Source of the DNA: Prochloron sp. SP5CPC1
Lineage (GTDB): Bacteria > Cyanobacteriota > Cyanobacteriia > Cyanobacteriales > Prochloraceae
Direction of reading: 5' to 3'
Assembly (NCBI GenBank): GCA_014323965.1
Contig: JACONB010000004.1
Span: forward strand, 1-15,380
DNA length: 15,380 nt
Part shown: positions 1 to 6,388 of the stretch, piece after piece
Layout of the letters: the number at the start of each line of letters is the position of its first letter
How positions within the stretch are numbered: the stretch's first letter is position 1
Program-made: the position numbers and the translations under genes
Notes under the pieces: model-generated
Seen by the model: only the letters and a program-made list of their open reading frames with translations
Databases searched by the model: none
What the model was told of the DNA's origin: nothing

Positions 1-379
1 CTTTGGTATGGAAATGAAACTGTAACAGTTCGTACTCCTCACCATTGATACTTACTGTGCTACCCTTTTCATAGTTGACTTGCACTGTGTGACCATTATT
101 GACCACCACTAACGGAGCTTCAGAGTAGTTAAACACTATGTCTGCTGGGGTACCAAGAACAGCATTATCAATATCTATGGGAGATTGATCTCTTCCGGTT
201 TCACACAGAGCGAAGTCATGTCCTAAGCGCCCCCACTGTGTTGGATTAGCCGCACCACCATAGGACCAGTCAGGCGAATCTTCCCCTGCTTTGGTTGGGG
301 TAGGGGATGCCAAAACTCCTATAATAGGGATGGAGAGAGCTAATAATATTACCTGCTTTGCTGTTTTCAGGGATTTCAT
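1..379 (-). CDS. ecaA: Alpha-type carbonic anhydrase, exported (partial; 3' end outside window)
   Basis: The reverse strand opens with ATG at 379 and stays open for 126 codons to the window edge, so the C-terminal half is missing. Residues 1 to about 31 form a signal peptide: basic start, hydrophobic core ILLALSIPIIGVLA, then a small-residue region ending TKA. The mature part starts with the alpha-carbonic anhydrase pattern WSYGG...PTQWG, followed by C59 and QSPIDID (65-71). The segment LLQFHFH places two of the three expected zinc ligands at H122 and H124. Alpha-carbonic anhydrases interconvert CO2 and bicarbonate; the signal peptide puts this one in the periplasm or outside the cell, as for cyanobacterial EcaA. 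AGGA/AGGAG motifs lie just before the ATG. The family call is firm. The symbol is inferred from location and family, and catalytic completeness cannot be judged. Confidence 0.88.
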   Translation of the reverse strand, partial: MKSLKTAKQVILLALSIPIIGVLASPTPTKAGEDSPDWSYGGAANPTQWGRLGHDFALCETGRDQSPIDIDNAVLGTPADIVFNYSEAPLVVVNNGHTVQVNYEKGSTVSINGEEYELLQFHFHTK

Positions 380-409
380 ACTCCTATTCCTGTACATCAA
401 CTATCCAAA

Positions 410-444
410 TAGGTTACCATATACTCGGTATTCATGGTAACCTA
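410..444. promoter_or_regulatory. Perfect 11-bp inverted repeat upstream of the carbonic anhydrase gene
   Basis: TAGGTTACCAT (410-420) is followed, after 13 bases, by its exact reverse complement ATGGTAACCTA (434-444). The dyad lies 31-65 bases upstream of the carbonic anhydrase start and about 95 bases upstream of the DUF433 gene, inside the divergent intergenic region. There is no T-run, so it does not look like an intrinsic terminator. Position and symmetry suggest an operator for a dimeric regulator, for example one responding to carbon supply. That role is inference; I do not recognise the half-site. Confidence 0.4.
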
Positions 445-538
445 GTACCAAATAATACCATCCCACTCTTTCTTCTCAAACCTCTGAAACCCTTGATAAA
501 GTTTACTATTATTTAATATAAAGGAAAAATAGCTCATA

Positions 539-886
539 ATGTTAGAAGATTACTTTGACTTTCTTGCAGAAGATGACATTCGGATTAAAGGTCATAGAAT
601 TGGTATTGAAACCGTTCTGTACGAGTATATATATCGCGATCGCACTCCGGAAGAAATTCAACAAATTTACCCATCCCTAACCTTAGAAGAAGTCTATGGG
701 ACAATTCTTTATTACCTGCGCAACAAAGAATCAATTAGTAAGTATATAGAGCGCTGGTTAGAATGGGGACATCAAATGCGTGAAGAACAGCGCCGCAATC
801 CCCCACCAATTATAGTAAAATTAATGGAGCTTAAAGCAGAAAAAGCTGCCCAATTGAAAGCAAATGCTCAAATATCTGATAGATGA
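539..886 (+). CDS. DUF433 family protein, antitoxin-like
   Basis: 115 aa. Residues about 10-72 match DUF433 as I know it: RIKGHRIGIETVLYEY, then RTPEEI..IYPSLTLEEVYGTILYYL, a small helix-turn-helix-like domain. The rest is a charged helical tail (REEQRR, ELKAEKAAQLKA). DUF433 proteins commonly precede a DUF5615 PIN-like protein and are treated as VapB-like antitoxins, binding DNA and the partner. That partner follows here, overlapping by 23 bases. The ATG at 539 has an AAGGA at 521-525, somewhat distant. A HIP1 octamer lies inside the gene at 636-643. The family assignment is good. The antitoxin role is inferred from family and gene order. Confidence 0.8.
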   Translation: MLEDYFDFLAEDDIRIKGHRIGIETVLYEYIYRDRTPEEIQQIYPSLTLEEVYGTILYYLRNKESISKYIERWLEWGHQMREEQRRNPPPIIVKLMELKAEKAAQLKANAQISDR

Positions 887-1223
887 GAATGTTTCTCCTG
901 TTTATACAATCCAACTTCGGCGCAGAAAACCAGACTTAACGATCCGAGCAGTGGGAGAAATTGGTACTCCCCCTAAAAGTACCCTCGATCCAGCAATTTT
1001 ACTTTGGTGCGTAAGATATGGCTTTAGTTTAGTCACCAATAACCGTTCATCTATGTCAGTGCACTTATCCGACCATATTCTCCAAGATCATCACGTACCA
1101 GGAATTTTTATTCTCAATCCAGATTTAGGTATTGGTGATAACCTGAATGAATTAATTTTAATTGCAGAAGGTTCTTTTGATGATGAATATCAAGATAGAA
1201 TTGTTTTTCTACCTATTCCTTGA
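864..1223 (+). CDS. DUF5615 family PIN-like protein, toxin-like partner of DUF433
   Basis: 119 aa. The start YLIDENVSP supplies the first acidic residues (D7, E8) of a PIN-like fold, and TNNRSSM near residues 58-64 is the characteristic central motif of DUF5615; GIFILNPDLGIGDNL follows. PIN-domain proteins are metal-dependent RNases. DUF5615 members are predicted to share that fold but are little characterised. The ATG at 864 lies inside the end of the DUF433 gene in another frame, a 23-base overlap that implies translational coupling. The length is normal and nothing is truncated. RNase activity and toxicity are inference. Confidence 0.78.
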   Translation: MLKYLIDENVSPVYTIQLRRRKPDLTIRAVGEIGTPPKSTLDPAILLWCVRYGFSLVTNNRSSMSVHLSDHILQDHHVPGIFILNPDLGIGDNLNELILIAEGSFDDEYQDRIVFLPIP

Positions 1224-1327
1224 TTATAGCATACCAGAGAATCGGTCTTCAATAATGATTTGCTTGAGAGAACGATTAATTTTTTGTTTACTCATTATAA
1301 TTAAATATTGGTGAGTAATCATGCTGG

Positions 1328-1367
1328 ATCTGTATTCATCTGCGTTTATCTGTGTTTATCTGCGGGA
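1328..1367. repeat. Degenerate 10-bp tandem repeat, four units
   Basis: Four consecutive decamers, ATCTGTATTC, ATCTGCGTTT, ATCTGTGTTT and ATCTGCGGGA, lie between the DUF5615 and uvrB genes. They are followed by GC-rich sequence (acgcttacgcgg). The 187-base gap 1224-1410 shows nothing else I can name. Short tandem repeats of this sort are common in cyanobacterial intergenic DNA. No function is implied. Confidence 0.6.
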
Positions 1368-1410
1368 CGCTTACGCGGTAGTGATCGCAATCAAAAAATA
1401 TCCGTCTTGA

Positions 1411-3408
1411 TTATAACCTAGTACCCAGTAATTTATCTCGCAATTGCTTAATGTGATCGCGATACTGAGCTGCTTCTTCAAATTCCAATTTTGCTGCTGC
1501 TTCTTTCATCTTTTCTGACCATTGTTCAATTAATTGAGGTATTTGCTCCAAAGACAAATTCTCAACCTTATGAGCCACTTCTTCTAATTGTTTATCATTC
1601 AACTTTCTTCCCATTTCCAAAAAGGATAAAATCTCATTGTGAGACTTTTTCACAATAGGTTGTGGGGTAATACTATGTAAGCGATTATATGCTAACTGAA
1701 TGCCTCTCCTTCTATCTGTTTCTTCTATAGCTCTCACCATGCTATCGGTTAGATTATCTCCATAGAGAATCGCCTGTCCGTTAACATGACGGGCTGCCCT
1801 GCCGATAGTTTGAATTAAGGAGCGCTCAGTGCGTAAAAAACCCTCTTTATCCGCATCCAAAATTGCCACTAAAGATACTTCGGGTAAATCTAATCCTTCC
1901 CGCAACAAATTCACTCCAATGATAACATCAAACTCCCCTTCCCTTAACCCCTGTAAAATTTCAATTCGCTCAATTGACTGAATCTCGGAATGCAAATATT
2001 GCACCCGCACATCCCTCTCCTGAAAGTATTCTGTCAAATCTTCTGCCATTCTCTTGGTGAGGGTAGTAATTAATACCCTTTCCTGACGCTTTACCCTGGC
2101 TTTTATCTCCCCTAACAAATCGTCCACTTGTCCCTTTGTGGGGCGGACGAATATCTCCGGATCTACCACTCCAGTGGGACGAATTACTTGTTCAATTATT
2201 TGCTTCCCTGACTGTTCTATTTCCCAATTTCCGGGGGTTGCGGAGACAAATATACATTGGTTTACCTTAGCCCAAAATTCCTCTGCTTTGAGGGGACGAT
2301 TATCTCTTGCTGAAGGTAAGCGAAAGCCATGTTCAATTAACACCTGTTTCCGAGAGCGATCGCCATTATACATACCTCTAATTTGAGGTACTGTGACGTG
2401 AGACTCATCCACCACTAATAACCAATCTGCTCCCATATAATCCACCAAACATTCCGGTGGTTCCCCGGGTTCTCTACCAGCAAAGTAACGAGAATAATTC
2501 TCCACCCCGTTACAATAACCCACTTCCTGCAACAATTCTAAATCATAACGAGTACGTTGTTCCAATCTTTGTGCTTCTACCAGTTTACCTTGTGCTTCCA
2601 ATGCTGCTACTGTTTCTGTCAATTCTTTTTCAATTTCTCCAAAAGCTCTCTCCCGTTGTTCTTCGGGAATAAGAAAGTGAGTAGCAGGGTAAATATGAAC
2701 CTGTTCCAAATCCTGCAATGCTTCCCCTGTAATCGGATTTAGATAGCGAATAGCTTCAATTTCATCCCCAAAGAATTCTACTCGCAGAATGCGGTCTTCG
2801 TAAGCAGGGACGATTTCAAACACATCCCCTTTCACCCGAAAGTTTCCTCGTTTTAAATCCAAATCATTACGATTATACTGTACTTGAGCTAAATCCCGCA
2901 ATAATTGCCGTTGGTCCATTTCCAATCCCACCTTCAAGATAATAGCTGCTTTGAGGTATTCTGAGGGAATACCCAAACCATAGATACAACTAATAGAGGC
3001 TACAATAATCACGTCCCGACGTTCAAACAGGGAGCGGGTTGCCGAGTGACGCAACATATCGATTTCATCGTTAATTTTCGCCGTTTTCTCAATATAGGTA
3101 TCCGTGACGGGAATGTAAGCTTCTGGTTGGTAATAATCGTAATAACTGATAAAATATTCTACAGCGTTAGTAGGGAAAAATTGCCGCAACTCGTTACAGA
3201 GTTGAGCAGCCAGGGTTTTATTATGAGCCAGCACCAGAGTGGGTTTTTGCAGCTGGGCGATGACACTGGCTATAGTAAAGGTTTTGCCGGTTCCCGTTGC
3301 ACCCAGGAGGGTTTGCATCCGATGACCGGCACCTTCTACCAGTTGAGCGATGGCGGAAGGCTGATCTCCTGTGGGTTGAAAGGGGGCGCTGAGGACAAAT
3401 TTAGCCAT
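1411..3408 (-). CDS. uvrB: Excinuclease ABC subunit B (UvrB)
   Basis: 665 aa, the usual UvrB length. UvrB is the damage-verifying helicase-like subunit of nucleotide excision repair: UvrA loads it at a lesion, then UvrC binds and cuts. Landmarks in order: Walker A GATGTGKT (36-43); the tyrosine-rich beta-hairpin YYDYYQPEAYIP (89-100) that inserts between the strands; VDESHV for Walker B; the helicase motifs NLLREGLDLPEVSLVAILDADK and QTIGRAARHVNG; and a C-terminal UVR motif (KLEFEEAAQYRDHIKQLRD) that contacts UvrC. All key motifs are intact. The ATG at 3408 gives the standard N-terminus (F.L.APFQPTGDQPSAI). No Shine-Dalgarno sequence is evident. It is divergent from the small repeat-protein gene at 3552. 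Confidence 0.98.
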   Translation of the reverse strand: MAKFVLSAPFQPTGDQPSAIAQLVEGAGHRMQTLLGATGTGKTFTIASVIAQLQKPTLVLAHNKTLAAQLCNELRQFFPTNAVEYFISYYDYYQPEAYIPVTDTYIEKTAKINDEIDMLRHSATRSLFERRDVIIVASISCIYGLGIPSEYLKAAIILKVGLEMDQRQLLRDLAQVQYNRNDLDLKRGNFRVKGDVFEIVPAYEDRILRVEFFGDEIEAIRYLNPITGEALQDLEQVHIYPATHFLIPEEQRERAFGEIEKELTETVAALEAQGKLVEAQRLEQRTRYDLELLQEVGYCNGVENYSRYFAGREPGEPPECLVDYMGADWLLVVDESHVTVPQIRGMYNGDRSRKQVLIEHGFRLPSARDNRPLKAEEFWAKVNQCIFVSATPGNWEIEQSGKQIIEQVIRPTGVVDPEIFVRPTKGQVDDLLGEIKARVKRQERVLITTLTKRMAEDLTEYFQERDVRVQYLHSEIQSIERIEILQGLREGEFDVIIGVNLLREGLDLPEVSLVAILDADKEGFLRTERSLIQTIGRAARHVNGQAILYGDNLTDSMVRAIEETDRRRGIQLAYNRLHSITPQPIVKKSHNEILSFLEMGRKLNDKQLEEVAHKVENLSLEQIPQLIEQWSEKMKEAAAKLEFEEAAQYRDHIKQLRDKLLGTRL

Positions 3409-3489
3409 GGTGTGGGGAGGTTTGGGAGATAGGGAGATTGGGGGTTTGAGAGCAGTGAAATTTTATGATCTCATATTGGTACAATACCT

Positions 3490-3495
3490 TATAAT
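3490..3495 (+). promoter_or_regulatory. Candidate -10 box for the G-x-RP repeat protein gene
   Basis: A perfect TATAAT lies 57 bases upstream of the ATG at 3552, in the 143-base divergent region shared with uvrB. No convincing -35 hexamer stands 16-18 bases upstream, so this is only a candidate. Confidence 0.3.
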
Positions 3496-3551
3496 TATAG
3501 TGATTTAAAAAAATAAAGACAAAATCTTAGGATAATTTGGAGATAACGAGA

Positions 3552-3947
3552 ATGACTGTGAAAACCAAACCTAACGAAAAGAAACCTCAGGAGGGGGCGA
3601 AAAGTACCGAGACGAAAAAAGAAATGGTTGTTTTGTCTGTCAAGGAAGAACCAGCAAAAACCCCAGAGGCTGGAAGTTTAGTCCATAAACCTCAAACCCT
3701 ACTACCAGGGGGACGCCCAGTAGAAGAAAGCCACCTCCAGGTAGTCAGTACCTATACCTCCGTGGGAGGTTCCCGCCCTGTGGTTGCTACCGGGATGAAA
3801 ATCAGCAGTACCCTTACGGTGTCGGGGAATCGTCCCATTTCTTCTAGTCTGCTGAAAGTGAGCGAAACCTTTAGTATTATGGGAAATCGTCCCGTTGCTT
3901 CCAATGAGATTGACGATCCTGCTGCTTTAATGGGTTATCTGGATTAA
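3552..3947 (+). CDS. Small protein with G-x-RP repeats, function unknown
   Basis: 131 aa from the ATG at 3552, preceded by GGAG (3539-3542) at 9 bases. A longer reading from a TTG at 3537 would consume that site, so I reject it. The first 45 residues are rich in K, E, P and T and probably disordered. Residues about 53-118 hold four G-[G/N/S]-RP-[V/I] motifs with arginines at about 55, 75, 94 and 113, a spacing of 19-20 residues. Between them run beta-like segments (LQVVSTYTSV, MKISSTLTVS, LKVSETFSIM). The acidic tail is NEIDDPAALMGYLD. There is no signal peptide or membrane segment, so it is probably cytoplasmic. I recall similar uncharacterised cyanobacterial proteins but know no function. 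The tail is duplicated after the next gene. Confidence 0.75.
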   Translation: MTVKTKPNEKKPQEGAKSTETKKEMVVLSVKEEPAKTPEAGSLVHKPQTLLPGGRPVEESHLQVVSTYTSVGGSRPVVATGMKISSTLTVSGNRPISSSLLKVSETFSIMGNRPVASNEIDDPAALMGYLD

Positions 3948-4035
3948 TTTTTGTCAGAGTGTGGGGTATAACCATCACAGGATTTGAGCTACTCCGAATA
4001 CGAGCTCTCCAAACCCAGTTGGAAGAACGGAAACT

Positions 4036-4599
4036 ATGATTATCCTCTCAAGTTCACCCAAAATCTACACAGCAGAAGACTATCTAGCTCTAGAGGTGGA
4101 ATCTGATCTTCGCCATGAATACCGCAATGGAGAAATTATTCCTATAACTGATGGTACCCCTCAACACAACAAACTTGCAAGTGCTCTGAATGCACTCCTG
4201 TGGTTTGGTTTACGAGGTAAACCCTATAGCATCTTCATTACGGATCAACGGCTCTGGATCCGGGCAAGTGACGTCTACACCTACCCGGATGTGATGGTTA
4301 TAGCTGATCCAGTGACACTCAAACCTGGTAGAAAAGATACAGTCATCAATCCCCTGTTAATTGGGGAAATTTTGTCAGATTCCACTGAAAGCTACGATAG
4401 AGGGGACAAATTTGAGAAATACCGCACCATTCCAACTTTTCAGGAATATCTGTTGATCCACCAACATGAACCCCATATAGAGCAATTTGTGAAGCAATCT
4501 GATGGCAAGTGGTTATTTACTGAGCACAACAGCTTGCTGATGAAGGTGAATCTAGTCTCAGTACCAGTAAATTTAGCCCTGAAAGACTTATATGGTTGA
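4036..4599 (+). CDS. Uma2 family (DUF820) PD-(D/E)XK-type endonuclease
   Basis: 187 aa, the usual size of this family, which is greatly expanded in cyanobacteria. Typical features in order: YTAEDYLALE near the N-terminus; HEYRNGEII (29-37), whose glutamate is conserved; HNKLASALNALL; YPDVMVI with the conserved Asp of the PD motif; and GEILSDSTESYDRGDKFEKYR, corresponding to the E..SxST..YDRG.K...YR signature. Uma2 proteins adopt a restriction-enzyme-like fold. Their substrates and cellular role are poorly known, and many behave as mobile or accessory genes. The ATG at 4036 is preceded by GGAAG at 4021. The gene lies between two near-identical copies of a 32-base sequence, which suggests it arrived by insertion or duplication. 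Confidence 0.88.
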   Translation: MIILSSSPKIYTAEDYLALEVESDLRHEYRNGEIIPITDGTPQHNKLASALNALLWFGLRGKPYSIFITDQRLWIRASDVYTYPDVMVIADPVTLKPGRKDTVINPLLIGEILSDSTESYDRGDKFEKYRTIPTFQEYLLIHQHEPHIEQFVKQSDGKWLFTEHNSLLMKVNLVSVPVNLALKDLYG

Positions 4600-4604
4600 T
4601 CCCA

Positions 4605-4673
4605 TCCAATGAGATTGACGATCCTAGTACTTTAATGTCATTAGGATGGAATTATTTGGTCCTAGTGTCGTGA
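4605..4673 (+). pseudogene. Duplicated C-terminal tail of the G-x-RP protein gene
   Basis: 4606-4637 matches 3901-3932 at 29 of 32 bases, the first 20 identical. In the matching frame it reads SNEIDDPSTLMS and continues to a TGA at 4671, against SNEIDDPAALMG in the intact gene. Two of the three mismatched bases fall at first codon positions and give A-to-S and A-to-T changes. It begins 5 bases after the Uma2 stop codon. It could be the remains of a tandem paralogue, or a direct repeat produced when the Uma2 segment entered. No start codon or upstream part of the coding sequence is present. Confidence 0.6.
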
Positions 4674-4677
4674 CACT
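4664..4677. repeat. Short palindrome AGTGTC-gt-GACACT
   Basis: A perfect 6-bp inverted repeat with a 2-base centre, directly after the duplicated tail and 9 bases before the 71-bp palindrome. Whether it is an element end, a protein site or chance cannot be told here. Confidence 0.3.
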
Positions 4678-4686
4678 TCTTAAATT

Positions 4687-4757
4687 GTAGGTTGGGTAGA
4701 ACGAAGTGAAACCCAACGAAGCGCCAATGTTGGGTTTCGTCCCTCAACCCAACCTAC
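4687..4757. repeat. 71-bp imperfect palindromic repeat
   Basis: Outer arms GTAGGTTGGGT (4687-4697) and ACCCAACCTAC (4747-4757) are perfect complements. So are the inner arms GAAACCCAAC (4708-4717) and GTTGGGTTTC (4729-4738). Transcribed, it would form a long hairpin around an 11-base loop. Dispersed GTTGGGTTTCGTTCC-type palindromes are frequent in cyanobacterial intergenic DNA; this looks like one, a non-coding MITE-like unit. It could also reduce read-through into pdxJ. Confidence 0.7.
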
Positions 4758-4786
4758 GGTAATACTAAGGGCGGCGCGCTGGACGT

Positions 4787-4792
4787 TATAAT
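4787..4792 (+). promoter_or_regulatory. Candidate -10 box for pdxJ
   Basis: TATAAT, 39 bases upstream of the TTG start of pdxJ and just after the palindromic repeat. No clear -35 hexamer is visible, so support is modest. Confidence 0.35.
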
Positions 4793-4817
4793 ACAATTTT
4801 AGACATTCCCTCAGCTC

Positions 4818-4822
4818 AGGAG
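4818..4822 (+). promoter_or_regulatory. Ribosome binding site that fixes the TTG start of pdxJ
   Basis: AGGAG ends 9 bases before the TTG at 4832. No ATG or GTG in frame gives the conserved N-terminus LGVNIDHVATIRQ, so the strong site at ideal spacing supports initiation at TTG. Confidence 0.65.
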
Positions 4823-4831
4823 CAGTAAACC

Positions 4832-5560
4832 TTGCTTACCCTTGGTGTCAATATCGACCACGTTGCTACAATTCGACAAGCGCGACAGACAGTAGAACCA
4901 GATCCTATCGCCGCAGCAGTATTAGCAGAATTAGGTGGTGCAGACGGTATTACGGTTCATCTCCGGGAAGATCGCCGTCATATCCAAGAACGAGACGTGC
5001 GCTTACTGCGAGAAACAGTGAGAACCCATTTGAACTTAGAAATGGCTCCCACTGAGGATATGATTGCTATTGCTTTAGATATTCAACCAGATTACGTCAC
5101 TTTGGTACCAGAAAAACGGGAAGAAGTGACTACAGAGGGAGGATTAGATCTGGTAAAGGATTTGCAGCGATTCACTGAGGTAGTGGAAAAGTTGCAAGGT
5201 GCGGGAATTCCCGTAAGTTGGTTTATCGACGCTGTTCCAGCACAAATCGCCGCAGCAGCGAAAACTGGTGCCCAATTTATCGAACTGCATACCGGAAAAT
5301 ATGCCAATGCAGTGTCTGAAACAACTCGTCAGGAAGAATTAGCCCTGTTAATTGAAGGTTGTGAACAGGCGATCGCCGCTGGTTTGCGAGTCAATGCTGG
5401 TCATGGTTTAACCTATCAGAATGTATACCCTGTTGCTTCTATTCCCGGTATGGAAGAATTAAATATCGGTCATACCATCGTCAGTCGGGCTGTTATTGTG
5501 GGGATGGAACAAGCGGTTCGGGACATGAAATTAGCCATGCACGGGTATAATTTATCTTAA
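4832..5560 (+). CDS. pdxJ: Pyridoxine 5'-phosphate synthase (PdxJ)
   Basis: 242 aa, the normal length. PdxJ condenses 3-amino-1-phosphohydroxyacetone with deoxyxylulose 5-phosphate to give pyridoxine 5'-phosphate, the last ring-forming step of the DXP-dependent vitamin B6 pathway, in the cytoplasm. The TIM-barrel landmarks are present: LGVNIDHVATIRQARQT at the N-terminus, EPDPIAAAVLAELGGADGITVHLREDRRHI (22-51), LVPEKREEVTTEGGLD, FIDA, ELHTGKYA, VNAGHGLTYQN, and ELNIGHTIVSRAV near the C-terminus. Initiation is at TTG, fixed by the AGGAG at 4818. ycf54 follows 29 bases downstream on the same strand, so co-transcription is plausible. A HIP1 octamer lies inside the gene at 5369. Confidence 0.97.
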   Translation: MLTLGVNIDHVATIRQARQTVEPDPIAAAVLAELGGADGITVHLREDRRHIQERDVRLLRETVRTHLNLEMAPTEDMIAIALDIQPDYVTLVPEKREEVTTEGGLDLVKDLQRFTEVVEKLQGAGIPVSWFIDAVPAQIAAAAKTGAQFIELHTGKYANAVSETTRQEELALLIEGCEQAIAAGLRVNAGHGLTYQNVYPVASIPGMEELNIGHTIVSRAVIVGMEQAVRDMKLAMHGYNLS

Positions 5561-5589
5561 GATATTGTCAACTACAAAAACACCAAAAA

Positions 5590-5913
5590 ATGCAAACTTA
5601 TTACTATGTTTTAGCCAGTAAACGTTTTCTCATGGAAGAAGAACCCTTAGAGGAAGTTCTGCGGGAACGCACCAAAGATTATGAGAAAAAGAACAAGGAA
5701 ATAGATTTTTGGCTCCTGGAGGAACCCGCTTTCTTAGAGTCCCCGGAATTAGCAGAGGTGAAAGCAAAGTGTCCTCAGCCAGCAGCCGCTATAATTTCTA
5801 CTAACCGCCAGTTCATTACCTGGTTGAAACTGCGGTTAGAATATGTATTGACTGGGGAATTTAAAGCTCCTTCTGCACCCCACACCCCTCAAAAGCTGGT
5901 AACTAATAACTAA
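5590..5913 (+). CDS. ycf54: Ycf54, Mg-protoporphyrin IX monomethyl ester cyclase accessory subunit
   Basis: 107 aa. The sequence follows the Ycf54 family (DUF2488; Slr1780 in Synechocystis): TYYYVLASKRFLMEEEPLEEVLRER, then NKEIDFWLLEEPAFLESPELAEVKAK, CPQPAAAIISTN, and QFITWLKLRLEYVLTGEF. Ycf54 binds the AcsF/CycI oxidative cyclase that closes the isocyclic fifth ring of chlorophyll, and is needed for its normal level and activity. The conserved core covers residues 1 to about 93. The last residues run into the heptamer array at 5896-5937, which supplies the stop codon, so the extreme C-terminus is probably not conserved. No Shine-Dalgarno sequence is seen. It lies 29 bases after pdxJ, probably in one transcript. 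Confidence 0.92.
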   Translation: MQTYYYVLASKRFLMEEEPLEEVLRERTKDYEKKNKEIDFWLLEEPAFLESPELAEVKAKCPQPAAAIISTNRQFITWLKLRLEYVLTGEFKAPSAPHTPQKLVTNN

Positions 5914-5937
5914 TAACTGGTAACTGGTAACTGTTAA
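5896..5937. repeat. Heptamer tandem repeat (CTRRTAA-like, 6 copies) across two convergent stop codons
   Basis: Six consecutive heptamers: CTGGTAA, CTAATAA, CTAATAA, CTGGTAA, CTGGTAA, CTGTTAA. This is the type of short tandemly repeated repetitive (STRR) sequence known from cyanobacteria. The array contains the stop codon of ycf54 (5911-5913) and, on the opposite strand, the stop codon of the DUF212 gene (5934-5936). Confidence 0.8.
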
Positions 5938-6380
5938 AAAGCTCGTGCTGCTACTAAAGAAATCCCAACACCCAATGCTAAGCCTACAAAAACTTGATTA
6001 AAAGTATGACCAAGTAATTCTTTAAGTTTTTCTTCATTAAACTCATGGTCCTCAAAGAGTTCGTCGATGATTTGATTCAGAATACGAGCCTGCTTCCCTG
6101 CTGCTTGACGCACCCCTGCCGCATCATACATAACGATAACGGCGAAAAGGGCGGCGATGGCGAATTCGGGACTGTTGAACCCTAGGTTCTGCCCGATCCC
6201 GGTTGCGAGGGCACCTACTAAGGCTGAATGAGCGGAAGGCATACCTCCAGTACTAACTAAAGAGCGTAGGTTAAGCTTACGATTTTTAATCAGCTCTACT
6301 ACTACCTTCAATCCTTGAGCTACGAAACAAGCAAGGAGCGCTACCAGCAGGATTGGATTGTTAATAAGGTTGACTTCCAT
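5934..6380 (-). CDS. Divergent PAP2 family (DUF212) membrane protein
   Basis: 148 aa. An N-terminal hydrophobic segment (NPILLVALLACFVAQGLKVV) is followed by the motif STGGMPSAHSALVGAL, which resembles the PSxSH core of PAP2-type phosphatases. Two more hydrophobic helices follow (FAIAALFAVIVMYDAAGVRQAAG; TFNQVFVGLALGVGISLVA). DUF212 proteins are small integral membrane proteins of unknown substrate, proposed to act on lipid-linked or isoprenoid pyrophosphates. The gene is coupled to crtE: its AAGGA ribosome site overlaps the crtE stop codon and the gap is 8 bases. That context suggests a link to prenyl pyrophosphates, which is inference. Confidence 0.9.
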   Translation of the reverse strand: MEVNLINNPILLVALLACFVAQGLKVVVELIKNRKLNLRSLVSTGGMPSAHSALVGALATGIGQNLGFNSPEFAIAALFAVIVMYDAAGVRQAAGKQARILNQIIDELFEDHEFNEEKLKELLGHTFNQVFVGLALGVGISLVAARAF

Positions 6381-6388
6381 TCTTTTCC

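Noticed and set aside
3046..3432. 128-codon plus-strand frame over the start of uvrB
   Set aside because: Antisense to the conserved N-terminal domain of UvrB, no domain seen.
5896..5937. CRISPR-like short repeat array
   Set aside because: Units are 7 bases and directly adjacent with no spacers; it is a simple tandem repeat.
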